Source: Oscillibacter sp.
GTDB lineage: Bacteria; Bacillota; Clostridia; Oscillospirales; Oscillospiraceae
Assembly: GCA_017446225.1 (NCBI GenBank)
Contig: JAFSRH010000064.1
Location: forward strand, 1 to 64,000
Length of the DNA: 64,000 bases
Direction: 5' to 3'
Shown: positions 61,001 to 64,000 of the stretch, piece after piece
Layout: the number at the start of each line of letters is the position of its first letter
How positions within the stretch are numbered: the stretch's first letter is position 1
The notes under the pieces: generated by a model
The model's database searches: none
What the model was told of the DNA's origin: nothing
The model's input: the letters and a program-made list of their open reading frames with translations, nothing else
Made by a program: the position numbers and the translations under genes

Positions 61001-63858
61001 TGTCTTGCCTCCTTATAATCTCTGCCCAACGTCCGCAGTTGCGCGAGCGTGTAGAGCCTGCCCCGGCGCAGATTTCCCAGTTGGTCATCGAAAATCAGCG
61101 TCCGGTCCGGGAGAATGTCGCACAGATCCGGCAAATCCGCCAGAATCTGTCCGTCCGCGTCCACGAGAACCGCCGCATGGTTCTTCAGGTCCGTGGATAC
61201 ATACTGAATCATGAGCTTGTCATCGATCTGATCCGCCTCCATTACATTGCCGTCCAGTTCCAGCGCGCGGATGAGTTTTCCGTTGGAACGGCGGCGTATT
61301 TCCGGTGTCTCCCGGTAGGCGAATTCCACCCGGTAGTCATCGGTTTCAAACAGTTGGTATCTCTCCGGGTCCGGCACGGGTCCGAAGTCCGTGGAGAGCA
61401 GTTCGCCCGTGTCGGCGGCGTAACGCCGCACGGCGCCGTCATTGTAGGTGCAGTCGAGGAACTCCCCGCCGTTCTCCCGCTTGTACTCCACTTTGTACAT
61501 CTGTTCCATATCGGGCAGTTCCTTTTCTCTGGACGTGGAACCGTCCGGGCGGATGATCCGGAATCCGGCCGGACTGATAAGCATGGCGGAGGAACGGTCC
61601 GCTAAAACGTGCGCCTCTATGTGCGGGTAGGCGGAGTCGTAGGAGAAAAGATAGGCGTCCGAATGCTTGTCGGAGCGGAGAAGCTGTACGGCGGGGGTAT
61701 CGCGGTCGGCCAGAAGGACGTAGTCCCCGGCCACGGCGGCGAAGTCAATGGCGGTCTCGCGGGTGAAGTCGGCGATTTGCAAAGCGTTCCGGTCGTAGAG
61801 CAGACAAGCGTTGTCGGCGGCCCGGATCAAGGTCAGGTCCCCGGCGCGGAGATAGGCCGTGATGTCGGCGGCGGGGTAATACGCCACCTGCGTTTCTTGG
61901 AAAGTCTCGGGGTCCAGTCTGGTCAGGCTGGTTTCGTGGGACAGGCACACGCCGACATTGTCTGTCTGTACGTGCATGGGAATCGTGTTGGTAGCCTCCA
62001 CCGTGTCCCGGGTGAACATATTGAAAATCGTCAGGCTGGAAGAGCCGTCCGTACGGTTCGCGGCAACGGCGAACAGAGAGCGGCTAAAGCCGCCTTCAAA
62101 GACCGCGTACTCGGAAGCCGGAACGATCGGAAGCGCTTCCCCGCTTTCAATGCCGAAGAGCGACAGACTGCCATCGTCAAAACTGGCCGCGAGCCAGTTT
62201 CCGCCCGCGTCCAGCGTCAGAAGGACGCCCGTAGAGCGGGAAAAGGTGTCGGCAACGGCTACGCGCTGGTGTCTGCCGTCAAAGGAGATGGTACGCCGTA
62301 CTTCTCCGCTGTAGGCGTCACAAATAAGCGCTTCCGCGGCGTCCTTGTAGACGGTGGCGGCCGTGCCGCGGTCCGCTGAAAGCGTTACCGCCGTTGCGGG
62401 GCGGCCGTTGGCCCAGAGGGTACGGTTTTCCGGGATGTTGTAGGCGGTCAGGCCGTCCGTCCCGGCGTACAGGAGTGTATCGGGGTCGCGGAAGGCGTAA
62501 CCCGATAACGGGGACGGTTCCGCGGGAAGCGCGGCGATTTGTCGCCCGCTCTCCGTGTCGAACACGAAAAACCGGTTGTCCGCCAGCGCTACGGTATAGC
62601 GCCCGTCCGGAGAGAGGCCCGCGTTGACCGGCGCGGCCGGGAGCGGCAAAGAGGCGTACGCCTTGTACCCGGCGTCCAAGTCGTAGACGCCCAACGCGTT
62701 GGCAAGGGCGCGTTGTGCGTTGGTATTCTCCGGCGGGTCGAGCGGACCGCGTTCAGGGAGGGCGTCCAGCGCGAGCGTCACGGCCCCGAGCACGTCCCCG
62801 TTTTTCAGGGCGCGCGCGGAGCGTTCCGCAAGCGCAATGGCGTTCTGACTGCGTTCCATCCGGCGCAGTCCCACGTACGTGAGCGCGCCGCCGAGGAGCA
62901 GCAACGCGAATACCGCCGCGAATGACGCCAGCATGGCGCGTCTGCGATGCCTTGCGCGGGGGTCGTCACGGTGGAGGCGCCGGAACGCCGTCAGCATTTC
63001 ATCGGCCGACTGGTACCGGAGTTCGGGGTCCGGGGCCATTGCCTTTTCGACAATCGCCGCCAGCGCCGGACTGATGTTCCGGTCCGTAAACGTGGAAACC
63101 GGAAGCACGTCCACGGCGCGCTGGGCCGGACGTTTGCCCGTGAGAAGATGGTAGAGGGTCGCGCCAAGGCCGTAAATGTCGGAGCGCACGTCCAGCATGA
63201 TAATATTGCCGTCAGCGGTGGACGTGGAAACCCGGGAAGAGGGCGCTCTTCTGGACGCGGTCCTTTGCGTGCCGGTACGCTGGGTACCGTTGCGCTGGGT
63301 GAGGCCGCTTCCGGCGAAGTCCTCCCCGTAATGTTCCGGGGAAGCGTAGCCCATACTCCGTCCGACCCGGACCGCCCCGTCCGCCCCCATGGCCAAGGCA
63401 ATGTTGAAGTCAATCAGGCGAATATCGCCCTGCGGCGTGACCATGATGTTCGCGGGCTTGATGTCGCTGTGCAGAATGCCGTGCGGCGGATAGTGATGCA
63501 GATAAGACAGGGCCTCCAGCAGTTCACAGGCCCATTCGATCACCTGCGCCTGCGGGAAACGTTCCCCGCGTTGCAGCGGCTTATCAAGGCTTTCGCCCTT
63601 GATGTAGTCCATGACCGTATAGACCACGCCCTCTTCTTCCACGAAGTCGTAGACTTGCGGAATGTAGGTATGGCTCAGTTTTTTGAGCGCGTCTACCTCC
63701 CGCCGGAGCATTTCCGGGGGCAGATTCCGGGGGTTCAAGTCCCGTTTGATGACAACTTCCTTCTCCAAACGGGTGTGATATCCGCGATAGACTTCCCCGC
63801 CCCCTCCTTTCCCGATGGTCTCAAGGACTTCATACGTGGACGCGAGCAACTGCGGCAT
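60997..63858 (-). CDS. Membrane Ser/Thr protein kinase with extracytoplasmic propeller-like domain
   Basis: A 953-residue protein. The kinase domain (about 1-300) has the G-loop 'IGKGGGGEVYRG', the Lys in 'EVVIKRDL', 'HSDIKPANIMV' (HRD changed to HSD) and 'IDFNIAL' (DFG changed to DFN), then 'GYASPEHYG'. A Ser/Thr/Arg-rich insert with a repeated Q-R-T-(G/A) pattern separates this from 'VRSDIYGLGATLYHLLTGKRP'. One membrane helix lies at about 318-338. About 600 outer residues look like a WD40/PQQ-type beta propeller ('GLSPDGRYTVALADNRFFVFD'). There are no PASTA repeats. AAAGGAGGAG precedes ATG 63858; the TGA overlaps the start of the giant surface protein as ATGA, implying one operon. Confidence 0.88.
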   Translation of the reverse strand: MPQLLASTYEVLETIGKGGGGEVYRGYHTRLEKEVVIKRDLNPRNLPPEMLRREVDALKKLSHTYIPQVYDFVEEEGVVYTVMDYIKGESLDKPLQRGERFPQAQVIEWACELLEALSYLHHYPPHGILHSDIKPANIMVTPQGDIRLIDFNIALAMGADGAVRVGRSMGYASPEHYGEDFAGSGLTQRNGTQRTGTQRTASRRAPSSRVSTSTADGNIIMLDVRSDIYGLGATLYHLLTGKRPAQRAVDVLPVSTFTDRNISPALAAIVEKAMAPDPELRYQSADEMLTAFRRLHRDDPRARHRRRAMLASFAAVFALLLLGGALTYVGLRRMERSQNAIALAERSARALKNGDVLGAVTLALDALPERGPLDPPENTNAQRALANALGVYDLDAGYKAYASLPLPAAPVNAGLSPDGRYTVALADNRFFVFDTESGRQIAALPAEPSPLSGYAFRDPDTLLYAGTDGLTAYNIPENRTLWANGRPATAVTLSADRGTAATVYKDAAEALICDAYSGEVRRTISFDGRHQRVAVADTFSRSTGVLLTLDAGGNWLAASFDDGSLSLFGIESGEALPIVPASEYAVFEGGFSRSLFAVAANRTDGSSSLTIFNMFTRDTVEATNTIPMHVQTDNVGVCLSHETSLTRLDPETFQETQVAYYPAADITAYLRAGDLTLIRAADNACLLYDRNALQIADFTRETAIDFAAVAGDYVLLADRDTPAVQLLRSDKHSDAYLFSYDSAYPHIEAHVLADRSSAMLISPAGFRIIRPDGSTSREKELPDMEQMYKVEYKRENGGEFLDCTYNDGAVRRYAADTGELLSTDFGPVPDPERYQLFETDDYRVEFAYRETPEIRRRSNGKLIRALELDGNVMEADQIDDKLMIQYVSTDLKNHAAVLVDADGQILADLPDLCDILPDRTLIFDDQLGNLRRGRLYTLAQLRTLGRDYKEARQ

Positions 63859-63928
63859 AATGACTCCTCCTTTTTGATTCCGGCGCACACGTCCGCAAGT
63901 CAGCGGCGCGGCGTCAAGCTGTCATTTT

Positions 63929-63940
63929 GTGGAATTCCAC
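63929..63940. promoter_or_regulatory. 12-bp palindrome upstream of the kinase
   Basis: GTGGAATTCCAC is a perfect palindrome about 70 bp before the kinase start and could be an operator. No convincing promoter is seen beside it. Confidence 0.3.
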
Positions 63941-63959
63941 GGATACAACAAAATGCACA

Positions 63960-63988
63960 AAGTCCCCTCCCTGAATGGGAGAGGACTT
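63960..63988. terminator. Terminator-like hairpin at the window edge
   Basis: A 12-bp stem with one mismatch (63960-63971 with 63977-63988) lies upstream of the kinase gene and may end a transcript entering from beyond the window. No good T-run is present on either strand. Confidence 0.4.
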
Positions 63989-64000
63989 AAGTAGGACAAT

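Overview
The window reads as a chromosomal segment of a spore-forming, anaerobic, G+C-rich member of the Clostridia, most plausibly an Oscillospirales/Ruminococcaceae-type gut bacterium. The clues are an interrupted sporulation sigma factor (sigK), an IspH-ribosomal protein S1 fusion, an oxygen-independent class III ribonucleotide reductase, T-box control of valS, class II GalT, and very large BspA-like leucine-rich-repeat surface proteins with SLH-type ends. Strong Shine-Dalgarno sites, TTG/GTG starts and TTGNNN-N16-18-TANNNT promoters are seen throughout. The species assignment is inference.

Left end (1-4950): the tail of a large serine recombinase runs directly into the 3' half of sigK. 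The join carries the pentamer AATGA at the Asn-Glu codons, the position used by the B. subtilis skin element, so the window starts inside a sigK-intervening element. A two-receiver hybrid histidine kinase, a structured A+T-rich leader and a glyoxalase-family gene follow. 5009-10016 (minus) holds a STAND-like NTPase with C-terminal TPRs, a small membrane protein and the IspH-S1 fusion. An SDR oxidoreductase lies at 10213.

Core operon (11119-18690, plus): a good promoter is followed by about 740 nt with no credible protein gene, then an OapA-like membrane protein, dxs, tlyA, NAD kinase, a small membrane protein, recN and an Rrf2 regulator. Position, size and partner gene fit the large noncoding OLE RNA and its membrane partner OapA. 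18678-25270 (minus) holds a BlaI/M56 sensor-repressor pair, a YczE-like membrane protein and two Wzz-like proteins behind a long leader hairpin. 25775-31541 (plus) is an EAL/degenerate-GGDEF protein, a tRNA dihydrouridine synthase, an ECF sigma factor and its zinc-finger anti-sigma factor.

Middle (31586-50514): an AmmeMemoRadiSam pair with Memo and AMMECR1 fused; an SGNH hydrolase; a T-box operon of a YcxB-like protein and valS; two lipoproteins; the fructose PTS operon fruK-fruA; the Leloir operon galK-galE-galT; nrdD with a near-ideal pair of NrdR boxes; and tRNA-Thr and tRNA-Tyr with their own promoter and terminator.

Right end (50515-64000): a decayed tract next to the tRNAs carries a frameshifted, truncated CHAT-protease gene and short tandem duplications. 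Beyond it, all on the minus strand, a membrane Ser/Thr kinase with an extracytoplasmic propeller-like region overlaps by ATGA the start of a 1621-residue BspA/cohesin-like/SLH surface protein, followed by a 1287-residue paralogue.

The points most worth a second look are the sigK/skin-like junction, the OLE RNA-OapA locus, the kinase-surface protein operon, and the uncharacterised leaders upstream of gloA and of the Wzz-like pair.
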